This document shows positions 38,301 to 49,840 of a stretch of DNA of 64,000 bases, piece by piece. A program made the position numbers and the translations under genes. Under the pieces are notes generated by a model, which was given only the letters and a program-made list of their open reading frames with translations, ran no database searches and had not been told where the DNA came from. The DNA is from Chaunax sp. Z400 (taxonomy: Eukaryota; Chordata; Actinopteri; Lophiiformes; Chaunacidae). The first letter of the stretch is position 1. The number at the start of each line of letters is the position of its first letter. The stretch is from positions 20,059,839-20,123,838 of the forward strand of contig CM075189.1 of NCBI GenBank assembly GCA_037577475.1, written 5' to 3'.

Positions 38301-41300
38301 GAAAAGTTCACAGATTTCTTTTTAAAGTCAGAAATGTAAAAAAAAAAGAAAAAAGAAAAGAAAAGAAACATCTGTACTTTGCAGTGCTGTGATCTCAGAC
38401 ACCTCAAGACATGAGGCACTTTTCTCTGTTTTGTTACCTCTGCCAGGAATAGATAGCAACGTGTTTAGAGGTATTAATTGTGCGAAAGCAAGCCATTTCT
38501 CTGAGATGCAGCTGAGGAGCAAATCCTGCAAGACCTAACAGATACAAGATTGTCAAGACTTCTTTAAAGCTGAGCTACCCAGTATTTATATATTAACAAA
38601 GGGTCAAATGACATTGATATGTACATGTGAAAGTCGTGTTGATGAATCCAGAGAGAACAATCACCCGACTCTACAGTTCTGTTCTGTACTATGTAGCTTT
38701 TTTTTTGGTGCTTTTTTTAAGCCTCATTTCCAGATATAGCTACTGCCAAGCTTAGATAAACTGCAATCAATCAAACTATTACACATAGTGGAGTAATAAT
38801 AATAATGATGATGAAATCAGGGAAGGTGGTGGGAAAAAAGTACACATCAAGCTTAGATTTGAAAGAGGCCACTGACTTAGCCTGCCGTATGTCCTCGCGT
38901 TGGGTGTTGCATAGCATTAAGCCCTTATCACACAGAGATCCTGTCGATCTCCAATACTGTTGCAATGAAGTTTCGCCATTATCCTGGCTTTGCTTTTCTG
39001 CACTGACCCAATAAAAGCCACCATAATTATGCCCCAAAGTGTGATCTTACATAGTATGCCGAGGTTATGGAAGCAAAAGATGCATGATGTGTAGCACAAC
39101 AGCGCATTTAACAGTGATTGTCCCATCTTGCTGTTTCATAATTGTCCATTTGAAGTATGTCTAAAAAGGAGCAGTGTCCATTCAGCCAGATACGAAGTTG
39201 ACGTGTCTGTCTGAATTTGACATCCTCCTAGCAGGGGCAGGGAGTCGTACCCAAGGTTTGTCCATCATATTGTCTCACATGGTCATAAAAATCTATTATT
39301 ACCTGTCATTTTAATGCTTTAAATTATAATACGTCGTAAGACATAGCCTTTATCATAGTATAAACATACGATTCATTTTTAAAAACAACTCAGTAGAGCA
39401 GGCCATTCTCCCCCAGCCAGAAGCACGTCAAGATGGTAGAGGCAGGAGCATCAAGGCACCGACTGGTGTCTGCTGCCCAGGCGGTGCGAAGGTTTTGTCT
39501 TGTACCAGAGAGAGGCCACGCCCAGCAGAGTTTGCAGAACTTGGAAAGAGTTGCCTAATTGTAAGGGCTCTGGCAGTGATCTCCAGGAGGGAGGCCCCAG
39601 TGTAACCATTGGTTTCCACCTACAACCAGCAGCTAGGTCTCTGGTGTGGAGCAGGTTTAAAGCTTTAGCTTCGCTCCCAGTTTGAGCTATTTATCACTAT
39701 TCAGAGTCTTCCACTGTGCTTCAGGTGGGAATGACTTACGTCCTGAAGAAACACATTTTCCTGAAGACTGAATGTTCTACTCAAATTCTTGATATCCAAA
39801 ACTGTTTGCTAAAACATTCATCAAATTCATTTTGTAAGATGATTTGTTAATGTTTTGTTTGACTGCTGCCCTCATGAGGCAGAAAAAAAGGGGGAGCAAC
39901 CAGTAGTTGATAACCTTGTGAAATAGGTATATTAGCAATCATGAGACTTACGAGTGCCACTGTATGTCTTTTTGTACATTTTTGCATCTTAGTCTGTGTG
40001 TATATGCAGGTAGGCCGACAGTGTGTGCATATCTTCATAAGCATAGTTTGTTTTACTGAAGTTGCTCTTTAGTCAGCTGTGCAAGAAACTCCTCTGCCCA
40101 CACATGGCTTCACTCCTCCACATTCAGACACATTGATGAGTCACATGTTCCATTCTCACACATTTGTTCTCATAGTGTCTTTTTGGGAGCTACTGATGCT
40201 TAACTTTCTGTCTCACACACATACACACAGAGTGCAGACATTTGTCTTCAACAAAGATACACATTGTTAGTAGAAAAATGTTTTAAATGTGTCAAGTTTC
40301 ATGAAAAGGTCTCCTCAAATCTGTCGTTGTGGCCCGTCTCGTCCTGACTTTGAACTTTGCGAAACGCGATGAACTCTTCAGCAACCTCTTTATGTCAACA
40401 ATGCAGGAACCAGGCTTGCGTGTGACATCAGCAAAATTGTCTCACTGCATTCTCATCAAAGGGCTGCCACTCAATAGGTGACCACAGGACATGGGCGTGT
40501 AATGAGCCAAAAGGTGATGAGTGAAGACGGGATGGCAGGACAACAGAGGAGTTCAGTCTGAAAAGAAAAGGGAAGCTTTCACAAAAGAAGAGAGGGTTGA
40601 GGAACATGTCAGGATATCAACATTTACACTCATTGTATTTTTGTACACAAGGAACAGTTTGAATCCTCCTACACTTCCCCAGAGTTTGAATCTTATTTAC
40701 TTTGGTGATCCCCTGACCTTTCCTCTAGCACCACCAGCAGGTTACAGTTGTCGTTTTGAGCAAACCTGTTCGATCGATCGTCGTGAAATGTAACGATGTT
40801 CCACTCAGGATTATATATAATAACTTTTGTGATCTTTCACCTTTCCATCATCAGCTCAGGAGATTAATTTGACCAATACATTGGTTTATGACAAATGACC
40901 TGTGAAACTAATGACATTCCCATAAGCTATACGTTGTGTGTATGTGCTCATCAGCAAATGTTGGCATGTGAGACTTTAGGCCATGGTTTGTGTTAGCATG
41001 CTGATGTTAGCATGTAGCCTCATAGATCTCTTATGGCTGTAGACCATATTTTTCATCTGGCATGTTATTAAATAGGCCTATATGAACATCACATATCTTT
41101 CTACTGCGTATACAATCACATTAAGCGCTGTATTTATATCTCTTAATGTGAAAGTTCAGGAAATATTTTTTATAAAACCCAACATCCATGTCTGCAATAC
41201 TCAAATCAGAGCATGTATCCATGTATGAATGTCCCACTTTTCAACTAGGGGGCAGTGTCTGCATTTATTCAACATTTCTTCCTGGACCTTTCACCCTAAC

Positions 41301-44300
41301 ACGGAGCTTCAAAACAACACGATTGGAAATGACCTTAATAGAAATCAAAAGAAGAGACATTTTCTTTATGCTGCATTTTGCTCAAGTTGTATGAAATAAA
41401 ATAATGTGGACCTCTTAGACACTGACCTGATGATTCACTAAGTCTCTTCCTGACTCATAAACATCAGTTCAGCAACAAGATTACAAGGCAACTTTCAAAT
41501 GTGGAGACATAACTTCCATGTAAACAGACGACTCCCCACCTCCACATTTTCACCCAGTGCAACTCTGAGGAAAATCTCCCAAGGTGCCCATGATTGATTG
41601 CTGCAAAGCAGTGTATATTTAAAGGCTCAGAAGTAATGAAAAAGTCTAAAGAGTTTAAAAAAAGGCACTCACATCTCATGTTTACAATTATTCAAGTAAA
41701 CCAAAAAAAAAATCAGTTTTGTGTTTTTTCTCACAGATATTCAAGAGTGTTACGAAGTGACCTTGCAAATGAATAAGGAACAAAGACTCGTAAAAGAAGA
41801 CGGCAGGGAGGATCCATTGGAGGTAATTATTCTTTGCATGATAGATTGGAGACCATACTGTATGCTTAAAGTTCACGTTGTATTTGGTATCACTCATGGC
41901 TCTGCCAGAAGGTCAGTAAGCAGCCAGTGAAATACATCACCACCTGTGTCTCTCACATTCCTGTTTGGATCAAATTTAGAAATTAAAAACAATAACTGAA
42001 CTGAAAGGAGAAAAGTTACATTATGCATGGATTTAAACTTTGTTTGGATGGTTCCTGAGGTGCATCACAGAACTTTGCTTACATGTTACAGCAAGTGAAT
42101 AAGTGGTTAAAATATGGATAATTCTGTATGTGGTTAGATGTCACTGATCTGTTAAAAGCCTTTGGATGGGTAGGAACCAAGTTCATACTCTTTACTTTAT
42201 GCAAGTGAAAGAAAGGTTAAGATGTAGTGACCAAATATGTATTACTTGATATTCCATAGCTTTGGTAAGATTTGTGGTATTCTTTTTCCTTTCTGTCTGA
42301 ACTCTTGTAGAACATGTATCACAAATTACAATTGTGTTGTCGTCCTGTGAAACTGTTCAAAATGTCCACAATGGCGACAGCATGTGTAGCTGAACCAGGT
42401 GCAGCAGTCTAACATCATGACCGCAGCAACAACACTGTGTTCCTCTTCTTCTTCTTCTTCTTCTTCTACTACTATTATGTTTTTCTATTTTCTAAAGCTC
42501 ACTGCTCTTATCCAGGAGAAAACAAATGCAACGTGACAATATTATATCTACGTACTAAACCCTAGCGTATCGGCATGTATTCTATTTATTTAGAGGCATG
42601 GAAGCATGCAGCATTTTATTTAAACAATATCAGCAGCTCTCTCAAATATGCAGTATAACAGTGCAGAAATGGGAGTGGCCACTTACCTTTCCTTTAGAGG
42701 ATTTTATTTGTGGTAGTGTTGGAAGACTACCATTCACTGTCAACCCCAAAATATTTCAGAGGTGAAAAGAGTTTAGTGGCATTCAGTTTTCAATCTTTTT
42801 TCAGTTTTGACTGCGTCACAAAAGCTCTTGAGTGAGTAGAATATATAGACATTCAATGCGATGATAAAGGCTCTAAAAATTAGAATGCAGAAGAAGCTAA
42901 AGTTTTACTTGTATAGTACAAGTATGCTGACATGTTAATTTTGACATTGATCCCTTTGTTTAGTAAATACTGTGTTAGATGTTTTACAGTCCTGGAATGG
43001 GATTCTCTCGTGTGGGATACTTACCATTTCTCTTCTTTTACAAAGTAAAGAGTCATGTCATTGTTTTCCAACACAGACCCTATTAAAACACAACAAAATA
43101 ACATACTTTTTGTATTAAAATGAGTGTAAGCAGCACTATAAAGCATCATATAATGCAGCAACCCATCGATCAGTGGGTGGACAGCTCACTCTGTCCCAGT
43201 GTACCTCCAGGTCCTACTGTAGTAAAACTGTAGGTTGTCCATTGCCTACTTGGTCGACATCTGATTGGATGTCATATATCTTGTTTTTTATGCCTTTAAT
43301 ATAAAAGTGATAGTGAAATGACACAAATCAAACCTGACATTAGATGAAAACTTTAATCTTGCATTATTCCTTCCTGCTGATCAGCCCCTCCCTCCAGTCA
43401 ATCACTTAATGGCATATGTTTTTGAAATTCTGAACTGGATTATGTACGGTCCGATGAACACGGGAAATGACCTAACCTTGTAATTTCCTTGACTATATTA
43501 AATTGATGCTTTTGCAGAGAGATCCTGTAGAAGACTTTATTTATTCGTTATTTATTTTTATTTATTTATTTTCATTTTAACATTGTATAAAGGACATTAG
43601 GAAAATATTGACAGTCTATTTTCTGATGAAGCAAGGTTTAAAAAAAAGAATCAAAAGTATATTAGAACGTAACCTGTTCCATTAGTTCTGTGGTTGCCTT
43701 CCTTTACTGTCTGAAAAGCCTCATGTCCTGAGATCAAGTAACCCTTCATCAGCACTTCCCATCATGTGTGAATTTGAATTGATTCAAATCAGAGGCTTCA
43801 TTATTTAACACTATTAATTATATTTAAGTCAGTATTTGTAGATTATCTAGGTTAAATGCTTTTATCCTAAGGATACTGTGGCTCCAATGTCGTTGCAATA
43901 TTTTCACTTTCATTTAACTTTTGAATAGTTAAGTTAAGACTTCACTGCTTTAACTATGCCACCAGCTTAAGTAGCTCACTTTGTGTTGCAGCTGAAAATG
44001 ATCAACAGCTCTAATGCTAGTTATTATTACAATTATTATGCTGGCTTTTAATACATTAGCATAACACAAAACAAGCCAGATGGCTTTTACATTATTGCTC
44101 TGATTTATCAGCGTAAAAATTAAAACCGTCTATGTTATAACTAAAGTCAATGAAAACTGCTATATGTGGCATTACAGTGTAACTCACTTAATTTATGTAC
44201 ACTAAGCAGCTTCTGTAATAAACACATAATCAAACACAAATACCAACACACGCTCACTGTGTGTTGGATTGTGTGTCAGTATATGGACCAGTCCAGTCAC

Positions 44301-46262
44301 GGTGCCTTGTCCATGTTTAGTGCAGGTTGTGCAGGACAACTTTTCTATCGTTGTTCTTCCATCCTCAGCCCCTCTCAGTGTATTCTGTGATCCACCCTGT
44401 GATGCAGCAGGGCACCAGATCCTTCCTTCATCCTTCCCTCTCTGGATCCCAGCTGCTTGTGGGGCCCACCATGCATAGTCCCGGAGAGAGAGAGAGACAG
44501 GGAAGGTTGAGAGGGAGATCGAGCAATTTAATGGCTACATATTGAGGGGGCTCATCAGTATTCGAGAGAGGCCGTCACCTGAGTGGAGGATGGGAGGGAA
44601 ACCAAATGAGTCTGCAAATTTCCTGATTTGGAGAGGAGCAGGTGCTTCTTTAGAAAATAAATGTGGAAAAAAAGAAGATGAGAGAAGATGTTTTTATTAG
44701 TCTAATTGATTTCATAAATAGTAATTAGTGTTTTGATGTCTTCTATTTCATTTGCCTTATTATTATGGAGTAACTTAAAAAGTAATGACCAGCGGAAACT
44801 TTTCATACCTATTGAATATTGCGTGATTTGAAAAGATTGATTGATGACTTAAGATGAATTTAGTGTGTATGTGCACAGCAAAGGGCCTTTTTTTTGTTGG
44901 TGTGCAGTTCTTGCTCTGTCAGTGTCAGCTGACCCGCCAGTCAACACTGCCATGAGGGAATCAAGCCTTCAAAGTGAAACTCACTCAGCATCTCAGTCTT
45001 TTTTTTTTTCCCCTCCACCTCTCCTCCTGTACAGCAGCCTGCATGCTTAGGGCTGTGTGTGTGTGTATAGAAAACACTTGTCTTTTCAACTTCAGCTCTA
45101 GAGCAGCTTTCATTTGGTTTGGAGGCGTCATTTGAGAGAGAAGGGACCTCTGTTTTGGGAATTCATCGGACCACGTTTTTGTAAACTTTTTGAAAAAACT
45201 TTGCATTTGTGATGCCTGCTCTAACCTGCCCTCTGCTGTCAGTTAAGTGTCTGTGTTGTTTGAACTATGGGAATGTTCTTAGTGAATTTCAGGGTCTGTA
45301 GACAATGTGGTTAGGTTGCATTGGCTGACTTTCATTTGTCATAAGATAAGGAATGAAGCATCCAGTCTAGTTCTGTGCTTCTCTGGTGACTGTGTCCATA
45401 ACAAATAGCAGTGTGCTGTGTGTTTCTCCTAACCTTTACTCTTAAAGGTTTGAGTTTTCAATGCTACTCCTTTTCTGTTTTTTAGTACTGAAAGTGCTGA
45501 TTCAACAACAGCATTAAAGGTATAGCTTACTGGCTTTTCTCTTAAGCTAGAGCCAATAGCCAGTTTGCTTAGCTTAGCACAAGAGCTGGGAACGGGAAAA
45601 CACACTTTTTCTGTTCAATGACTTCTTAGTCTTAGCAAGACCAACACTAAGGGATAATAACGGTATGCAACCACAAATTATTTTTACACTTCATTTATTC
45701 TATGTTTTAAAATAACTAGATATATTGTGTTAATAAGGGAACTTTAGAGTTGCTAGTTGGCAGAATTTAATACCATTACGACAGAACCAGGATTGCTGTT
45801 TCACCCTGCTTCCACTCTTTATGCTAACTTAAGTTATCCCCCTGCTAATATTGGACTAGCACCAGTTTGTAACTCTCATGTAGCACCATTACGTTTGAGT
45901 CATTGAGCTAATCATCTGGTTTTACACTCAGCCCTCACAGTGTACACATTGGTGGTAGGCAGAAATGCCTCTTGTTCTAATATATGCCATGCATCATTTA
46001 TTTTGACCACACATGCACACCTGCACACCACTCATGTGCACCCCTGCCTATCCTATCCTATCCTATCCTCTGTTTTAAATCTGTTGATGATGACTGTCAT
46101 TTTTGGTGTGAGTGTTGAGTGTTTTAAATCAGAATTTATTCACCATAGGACCAGGAAGAGGAGGTGGGCGTGTCTCGGGTGTTAGTGACTAGCAAGAGCA
46201 CTCCTCACAAAGTGGAGCGAGTTTCTGGCCTGGTGAGTCTCTCCCACGTCGGCATGCCAAAG
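32351..46262 (+). CDS. dlg3: dlg3 N-terminal part, L27-domain isoform (continues beyond window)
   Basis: Exons 32351-32366, 34225-34356, 41737-41822 and 46149-46262 join in phase and encode about 116 residues ending in phase 0, as the SAP102-type first exon does. The start MVHKYDTERAVGLLRRYQ parallels DLG1's MPVRKQDTQRALHLLEEY. Residues 7-60 form an L27 domain ending SQLFQALLDIQECYEVTL, the family's usual junction. L27 domains pair with CASK or other L27 proteins and set MAGUK assembly at synapses and junctions. Exon 4 (DQEEEVGVSRVLVTSK..) is less certain: its acceptor is weak and I know no close match. PDZ1 and later exons were not found before 64000. Assignment to dlg3 rests on the shared strand, phase and the SAP102 exon downstream. 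Confidence 0.75.
33040..33420 (+). mobile_element. Tc1-like transposase 3' relic
   Basis: Decayed + strand reading shows traces of the Tc1/mariner C-terminal words: an LN-PIENLW-like stretch near 33170-33205 (read as SLNLKPIGNLCG) and MRRRITAVINADGGHT near 33310-33357. Stops interrupt it and no complete terminal repeats were seen. It lies in dlg3 intron 1. Confidence 0.5.
34225..34356 (+). CDS. dlg3: dlg3 L27-domain exon
   Basis: A 132-nt exon after GAGGCAG and before gtgagt, entering with two bases and leaving with one. It encodes TERAVGLLRRYQANLTS through GSQLFQALL, the two main helices of L27. Human DLG3/SAP102 is usually described without this domain, while DLG1 and isoforms of DLG2 and DLG4 have it. 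Confidence 0.85.
34642..34664. repeat. Poly-A / AT microsatellite
   Basis: A short A-run followed by an AT run, in dlg3 intron 2. Confidence 0.7.
35640..36640 (-). mobile_element. L1-like LINE relic (reverse transcriptase)
   Basis: The - strand carries a broken L1-type ORF2. In translation order: SDLHKALPIEIYISKSPGLD GLPSEFYLTFW (36593-36450), a CSNYRPLS..LNTDIKLYAKVLA segment (about 36390-36320), DQTGFIKN (about 36275), and near the C-terminus MVRDCPRVSEFWTRV (35972-35928). The order of these RT motifs is right, but stops and frame changes separate them, and there is an intervening gap. No YADD block survives that I can see. It lies in dlg3 intron 2 in antisense orientation. Confidence 0.85.
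36641..41736. other. dlg3: dlg3 intron 2, remainder
   Basis: No exon was recognised. The part up to about 37200 may be more of the L1 relic. A - strand reading at 39037-38771 ends in QAKSVASFKSKLDVYFF, similar to the closing words of some fish LINE ORFs, but too short to call. A 40960-41020 stretch rich in GTTAGCATG looks like a dispersed perch-type repeat. Confidence 0.4.
41737..41822 (+). CDS. dlg3: dlg3 exon following the L27 domain
   Basis: An 86-nt exon after a T-rich tract and TCACAG, before gtaatt. With the split Asp codon from the previous exon it encodes DIQECYEVTLQM and then a charged linker EQRLVKEDGREDPLE. The DIQE-YEVTL words are diagnostic of the DLG family. Confidence 0.88.
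41823..46148. other. dlg3: dlg3 intron 3, no exon recognised
   Basis: AT-rich intron. It holds a TTC microsatellite at 42445-42466 and a TTTA run near 43540-43570. No domain was recognised on either strand. Confidence 0.45.
45520..45900. repeat. Dispersed perch-type repeat, copy A
   Basis: Carries the words AGTTTGCTTAGCTTAGCAC, 'GGGAACGGGAAAACACAC' and 'AGGGATAATAACGGTATGCAACCACAAATTATTTTTACAC', which match by memory a very common non-coding repeat of percomorph genomes. Edges are approximate. Confidence 0.5.
46149..46262 (+). CDS. dlg3: dlg3 linker exon with two in-frame donors
   Basis: Encodes DQEEEVGVSRVLVTSKSTPH and onward to GMPK before gtgagt at 46263. A second GTGAGT stands at 46233, giving a form 30 nt shorter in the same frame. 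The reading is phase 0 at both ends. No family word is recognisable, so it is placed in dlg3 by phase and position only. Confidence 0.6.
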
Positions 46263-46399
46263 GTGAGTAGAGCAAGCAAAAAGTGAGTTTCCCTGGGGTC
46301 TCCTGAAAACATCATCTTGTCAGTAGCTTGTTTCACACAGTGATCGCACAACACTCTTTCTCTCTCAGTCTTTCAACACTCTGTCACTCTTTTCACCTC

Positions 46400-46790
46400 C
46401 AACAGTGAAACACTTAAAGCATTGGTCTATGCTTTTTAGCATGTTACCATTGTGGAAAATTTGCATCTTGCTGACACTTACATGATACGATTGAAAACAA
46501 GATGAGAAGATTGTGTTTCTGGTTAAATTAAAGTAATGTTAATTAGCTTAGCATAAAGACCAGAGCTTGATTCTATAGGGAAGCCATTGGCTGTTTACAT
46601 CCAGAGGTAACAAAATCTAAACTAGCATCACGCTAAAACTAATGAACTCCTTACATCTCTTTGTTTTATCTGAAATTTTAAGTTATATAATATAATATGA
46701 TTCAACAAACCAGATGTGTCTCTATTTCCAATTTGTTTGCTAAGCTAAGCTAACACTCTGCTAGCTCTACCTTTATATTATAGCTCAGTG
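46400..46790. repeat. Dispersed perch-type repeat, copy B
   Basis: Contains AATTAGCTTAGCATAAAGAC, a 'GAGGTAACAAAATCTAAACTAGCA' stretch and 'CTTTGTTTTATCTGAAATTTTAAG', related in wording to copy A at 45520-45900 and to a common percomorph repeat family. Edges are approximate. Confidence 0.5.
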
Positions 46791-47509
46791 GTATCACTTA
46801 TCCAACTATTGGCAGGAAAGCGAATAAGGATATGCCAAACAATTTATTTTAGAGATGTGGTCAACCGTCTAAGTACATGAGCAACTAGCACAGTCCTTTT
46901 ATTTCATGACGGAGATATGTCTCATAAGCTAGCTCAGTTCCTCAGTATTGTTTAAAGGCTTACATGCCTTCCACATTACAACATGGCCAGTGGCACATGG
47001 CAGCGCAGTTGCAGGCGTTGGCCTTTCAGCCCAGAACTAGTGCAATGGGTGGGTGGGGGAGGGTGGGGGTGGAAGAATGAGGATGACAGGGCTAGGTAGG
47101 GGTAAAAGAGAGGGAGATGCTGGCCGTAAGCACATGGTCAATGTGCTCATAATATAATGTCTGCATAACAATACAGTGACAATACAGGTTGACTCTGGTC
47201 TGGATAATGGAGCCGGATTTGTGTGTCTCTGTGAGACTCCCTCTATCACATGAAGGAGGGAGGCGAGGAGGCTCAGGGAATGGGAAGGATGGAGTGAAAG
47301 AGAGAGAAGAAGGGGGCGTGTGTGGAGAGAAAGATGTAGTGGGGGAGGCTGGAGAGAATCGAGGGAGAGAGATAGAGAGCGTGGTGGCTGAGAGGCGAGG
47401 GCCGGTGCAGTGCAGAGCTGGAACGGACACCCAGAGCTCAGCCTTCCTCAGGTTGCCATGGAAACCACATTCCTCCCCCGCCTGCATCCCTGCAGACTGC
47501 TCTAACTCT

Positions 47510-47640
47510 CTTTTACTCTCTCTCTCTCTCTCCCCGCTTCTCTGTTTTCCATTCCTCTTTTAATTTGTGTCTTTGTTTCTCTCCATCTCTGTGTCTCTCT
47601 CTCTTGCTCTCTCTCTCTCTCTCTTGCTGCTCTGATTTTG
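47510..47640. repeat. CT-rich simple sequence
   Basis: Runs of CT with interruptions; on the other strand it reads as an Arg/Glu repeat, which is an artefact. Confidence 0.85.
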
Positions 47641-49497
47641 CACAGCGCATGCATTGAGCACATTCATGACGATAAACCCTCAGCAAGCACTCTGATTTCA
47701 TATGCATTGCTCTTTTTTGCAAGGTGAATGAGTAATTGCACAGTTTAGTTTGCATTGCAGTGCACTCATGGACACATAAACAGTTTGTTGTTCTCCAGTC
47801 ATCGCTCTATTTTCTTCTCTCTATTTTTGCTCCCCCTTCTGTTCAGCACCATGCTTCAGTAATGCCCCCTCTATTCATCGCATTTCTGCCCACACACAGG
47901 GCACCTTAGCTTCGTCTCTACTCAGTTATGGCATGTGTCATGGTCCTACAGAAAAGTCGTCTTATTTTATCAACCTCTCTCACCTTCCTGTCCATGTCCA
48001 GCTCATCTCTTAACCTCCTCCCTGCACCACATTTCATTTCTCTGTCTTTCTGCTTCTGTCTTTTCATGCATCAACAAAATCTATGCCAAAGTTTATACCT
48101 TAGGCATGCAGCTTTGATACAATCTCTGTCTTGTGTTCCTCTTTTCCTGACTCCCTCATCCTTCTCTGCTCCTTCTTTCATGTCTGTCCTTGTGTATACT
48201 CCTGTGTTTCATTATTCCATCAGTTGAAGGTGCTGTTTTTGCCATGTGTGGTGGAGGAGTTGTTCTCTGCCACTGAGGCCTATTAATAGGAGCCATGTAG
48301 CCTTTGTTTTTTGTTATGCATCACTGGGAGAGGATCATAGTACCTCCTCATCAGATTACATTTCTCTTATATTCTTGGATTCTATATCTGCTCTTTGTTG
48401 AAGAAACAAGCGGATTCTGCTAAGATGTAATTATGCCTGAGAGAGACTTACAAGACTTGTTTCCTTACGCCCTCATGCATTTAGTTAAGGCTAGACTAGA
48501 GCGTCTTAGTACGTGTTAATATGTTGCTACTTCTTTAAGACTACCTCACTACCGATGGCCCTTATATGGAGCTGCATCCTGTCAGGTGACAAAGGAGTAG
48601 TCACATAGCTTATCAGAGAAATGCCTAGAAATGACTGAAAAGCTCAATACATGGCCTGTGCGGTGGTTGGGGGTTGTAACGCTCGTTATAAAAGCATTTG
48701 TGTAGAAATGTGTATATGTTTGATGCAGAATGTCCAGGTGGGTTTATGTAATATGGGCTGTGCAGGCTGATGCTCAGTGCTGGGGGGGGCAGCTGCAATA
48801 TGGGATACAGAGAAGCATCTCTGTTGAAAAGCATAGGATAATTTCCCAATTTATGCCATAAATCACAAGTCCTTCTTTGTCATTTGTCAACACAAGGTCA
48901 GGGGTTACGCTTTCATTTCACAAGATAAATCACCCAATGCTGTTGATCCACAGCTCTCCAGACCGAGCTGTATAATTAGGCACAACATTTATCAAGCACT
49001 GCACGTACACTCACACATTACATTTAGTGTCTTTTTCTGATATTGTCATGACTCCTATAAAATTGCTATTGCTATTTTCTTCTGTTTTTTCTAAAACTAA
49101 GTTGTTGTTTTTTTTTTGAAAATATATTTTCCCCTGGACAATTAAAAAACACAGTTCTATCATAACCTGTTGCACAGTGTTATTTCACTATTTGTGACAA
49201 TACATTTTTGCAGTAATTATAACAAAAAGGTTTTTCACTATTCAACGAGAATGGAACATATTTTTCCAAATTTTTAGGATAAATGTCTAAGGGTAATTTA
49301 AGACTTATATTATGTGATTATTTTACATTTTGCCATCTGTACTGTTTGTCTAGCCTCGGGATGTGGAATATTGAACAAAACAATGATATCTTGATATTTT
49401 CTGGCATTTCAATTCAAGGATATTATGCATCCTTCAAAATGTGTTTATAAAATTCTTATAGGCTCACTCTTGTTAATAGGATATTAATTTAAAGTAT

Positions 49498-49840
49498 TCA
49501 GGCATCGTTTGAAACCATCACTCTCAACCGTCTGAATTGGCACCATGTCTTTTGCGAGTAGTTGGTGACAGTGTTTGTTATGTGTTGCCATCTGTTGCTT
49601 TTCTTGTCATAAGGCACTATTTTTTTTTTTGCCAGATAATTCCGCCAAAGTTTGCTGAGTATGTTTTTGTGCTGGTACCTTGGCTGGTTTAGACCTGTTG
49701 TGGACAGCTGACTCCCAAAGCTTTTCATAATCTTCATGTTCTGAGTGGTGGTTTGTTCGGAGATGGAGAAACAAGTTAGTCCTGGAGCTGCCTTTAACAG
49801 CAACCCATCTTTGGAGCAACACCCTCCTTTTCAACCCCAA
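49498..49840 (-). mobile_element. hAT-family (ZBED-like) transposase relic
   Basis: The - strand at 49840-49607 encodes a BED-finger-like part, RWVAVKGSSRTNLFLHLRTN followed by His, which matches the V-x-x-KGG-x-T-x-NLxxHLRxxH pattern of hAT transposases. An overlapping frame (49803-49498) continues with NRWQHITNTVTNY, the usual next block. The switch of frame and missing remainder show it is broken. Confidence 0.75.

Noticed and set aside
38771..39037. LINE-like ending words on the - strand
   Set aside because: Only one short piece resembles a LINE ORF end; not enough to call an element.
39428..39685. Open frames on both strands with balanced composition
   Set aside because: No domain and no splice context; could be a repeat, but no family recognised.
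47189..47563. Gly/Glu-rich 124-codon open frame
   Set aside because: Low-complexity GA-rich DNA, no family features, and its - strand reads equally open as Pro/Ser.
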